NCBI RefSeq assembly: GCF_030867145.1
Contig: NC_134416.1
Coordinates: 21,023,514 to 21,087,513, forward strand
Direction of reading: 5' to 3'
DNA length: 64,000 nucleotides
From: Opisthocomus hoazin
Taxonomy: Eukaryota > Chordata > Aves > Opisthocomiformes > Opisthocomidae
The position numbers were made by a program, and so were the translations under genes. Under the pieces are notes generated by a model. It saw only the letters and a list, made by a program, of their open reading frames with translations, had not been told where the DNA came from and made no database searches. Below are positions 62,501-64,000 of this stretch, in pieces. Each line of letters opens with the position of its first letter. The first letter of the stretch is position 1.

Positions 62501-64000
62501 AAGTGCTTGTTACCGTCCAAGAGATAATACTGGAATAGAGTCAGAAAACACATGTTTTGAGCAAAAGATGCTTGGAAAGCGAAGTACAACTTATTAGCAT
62601 AGAGCTATTGTTTTAGTTTGGATTTACATATGTTTTAGATTTGAACTTTGAATTTCCATAAATTTGCTTGAATTGTTGTTGAAAACATGTTCAAATAGCC
62701 AAGTGTTTCTTTCAAATGGGAAGAAGCAAAGTAGCAGCTACAAAGAGTGTTTTAGCTTTCAAGTGGTCTGCATTTCTGAGCCCAAATCTACAAGTCCCTG
62801 TTAAATGACAGTGGCCTAGAAAAACAACCTTGCAATTCTGTGTCGCCAATTTTATAATCCACCCCCCTCCAAAAATTGTATTAGATGTTGCTTAGTAGAG
62901 ACATAGGCAATTAGTGGTTGGGCTGTGGCCTCTCAAGACATGTATTTCTTTTTGTTCAGAAGACTTTCGGGCTGCAGCAAGCGTCCACAAGTCCCAGCGA
63001 AAATGGAGGACGCAAAATACAAGCCAGCAGGTTGCCACGGAGGATCCGGCAAGTAAAAGGTGAAAGGCTGAGTCCCACCTGTCCTACAAAATGACCTGCC
63101 CAGCTGTGGGCTGGTGGCACAATCCACCTCCAGTGCAAGGTCTTGGGCACAAGTCGTCTGCAGTTAGGTGCTTATCTCCTTCCTCAAAAAGGAAAAAAGA
63201 AAAGCATAAATGGAGATCCCTGTTACTTAGTTCAGTAAAAGGAAAAGAAACTTCTATCTCGATCTGTTTGCGCCTCTTTTAGAGGGTCGACTTGAGCACA
63301 GAGGAGTGCCCTGCCACAGGGCTGCTTGGCTGGCTGAGGGGATGCAGGGAGCCTGCTCCCAGCGAAGCCGTTCCACTTGTCTGGTTTGGTAACTGTTCTG
63401 TTGGGGGTTTGAAGCCGAGTTCCCAGCAGGCACACCATAACTCCTTTCTCTCTCTCTCTCTGGCCCGTTAATGGTCCTGAAGGCACTCCAGGTGTACAGG
63501 AAGTGGGACAACCACCGGTAAAGCGAGCTTCTCACCTGAGGACGCCTGCAAGCTCGAGCGTAGCCTTCCACTTGGTCAATGTGAGAGCCACGGCTCTAAC
63601 TGCAAGTCAGAGTGAGTAGGGGATGCGAATGCGGGACATTGACAGGGAGTGCCTGGGCTGCTGGACAGGGTGAGACCTGTGCCAGCCAGTTCGTCTTTTA
63701 GCTCCAAATGCCTTCTGAAAGAGATGCGAGTCTCCTGGGGATTGTGGGCACGTGCTCCTGCATCGGGAAGCAATGGCTGAGTGCCTGGCGTGAGAGGAGG
63801 ACTCGAATGTAGAGGTCAGAGTTGAGGCAGGTATGGAAGATGGCAGTAGCCGTGATCTTTTGTAAAAAAAAATTCTTTTTGTATATTCAGGCAGGTTTTT
63901 TTAATCTCAGCTGCTAATCCAGAGTGGCATATGAGCCAAAAACAAAAAAAAATAGTTCTATACACACTGTGCATTCTCAATATTTGTTTTAAAATATGTA
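59501..64000 (+). other. SYBU: SYBU intron 3, to the window edge
   Basis: No further SYBU exon is recognised. About 61,020-62,520 has more CpG than typical intron sequence here, and a poly-T run sits at about 62,205-62,219. A (CT)n run lies at 63,447-63,462. The part 62,940-63,850 contains words such as GCAGTTAGGTGCTTATCTCC that suggest an old dispersed repeat I cannot name. Confidence 0.5.

Larger units (their letters stand above)
39735..64000 (+). other. SYBU: SYBU (syntabulin) gene, 5' part
   Basis: The gene enters on the plus strand and runs off the right edge. Three coding exons are present (40,113-40,139; 40,334-40,514; 55,469-55,666), separated by introns of 194 and 14,954 bp, with the third intron open at 64,000. 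Splice phases agree (0, then 1, then 1) and the joined reading matches the start of vertebrate syntabulin. Syntabulin is a cytosolic adaptor anchored by a C-terminal membrane segment. It links syntaxin-1-bearing vesicles and mitochondria to kinesin-1 (KIF5B) for anterograde axonal transport. The kinesin-binding, coiled-coil and membrane parts lie in exons beyond this window. In human the gene lies near EBAG9 and KCNV1, with a long gene-poor interval on the 5' side; the empty 39 kb here agrees with that. Confidence 0.93.

Noticed and set aside
1..64000. CRISPR arrays, bacterial operons, phage genes, tRNA or rRNA genes
   Set aside because: I saw no direct-repeat/spacer arrays, ribosome-binding-site-led gene clusters or tRNA/rRNA sequences. 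The content is that of an animal nuclear genome.

Overview
The window is vertebrate, almost certainly bird, nuclear DNA. The evidence is (1) many copies of the avian LINE CR1, several ending in the diagnostic 8-bp 3' tail repeat (ATTCTRTG)n; (2) two solo LTRs of the kinds typical of avian ERVL-like elements; and (3) the first three coding exons of SYBU (syntabulin), joined by matching splice phases. The LTR types suggest Neoaves, but the species cannot be fixed from sequence alone. There are no bacterial-style operons, CRISPR arrays or recognisable RNA genes.

Layout. Positions 1-39,700 are intergenic DNA upstream of SYBU. I recognise no host protein-coding gene there. This part holds CR1 pieces of very different ages: 90-480, 9,527-9,594, 12,331-12,562, 15,670-18,864, 20,491-21,626, possibly 23,355-23,480, an ancient one at 24,930-25,990, and 35,050-35,810. 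It also holds two solo LTRs (4,151-5,189 and 7,386-7,799), one LTR-like block (10,625-10,967) and a small orphan CpG island (about 9,150-9,400). The 15.7-18.9 kb CR1 is the most complete: it keeps the end of ORF1, the endonuclease and the whole reverse transcriptase region, broken by four frameshifts.

About 39,735-40,720 is a strong CpG island that contains the SYBU promoter, a nine-codon first coding exon (40,113-40,139), a very short 194-bp intron, and coding exon 2 (40,334-40,514). Intron 2 is 14,954 bp long and carries four more CR1 fragments (42,501-43,337; 44,774-44,927; 48,965-49,110; 53,121-53,687). Exon 3 is 55,469-55,666. The gene then continues past the right edge: 55,667-64,000 is intron, with one CR1 tail, a 69-bp tandem duplication and nothing else I can identify. 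About 135 of the roughly 660 residues of syntabulin are encoded here.

I found no clearly new biological system. The observations most worth checking are a 23-bp perfect-arm hairpin filling much of SYBU intron 1, an inverted pair of nearly identical 840-bp CR1 copies on either side of the SYBU promoter, the orphan CpG island at 9.2 kb, and two antisense ORFs of 110-117 codons near or in SYBU.
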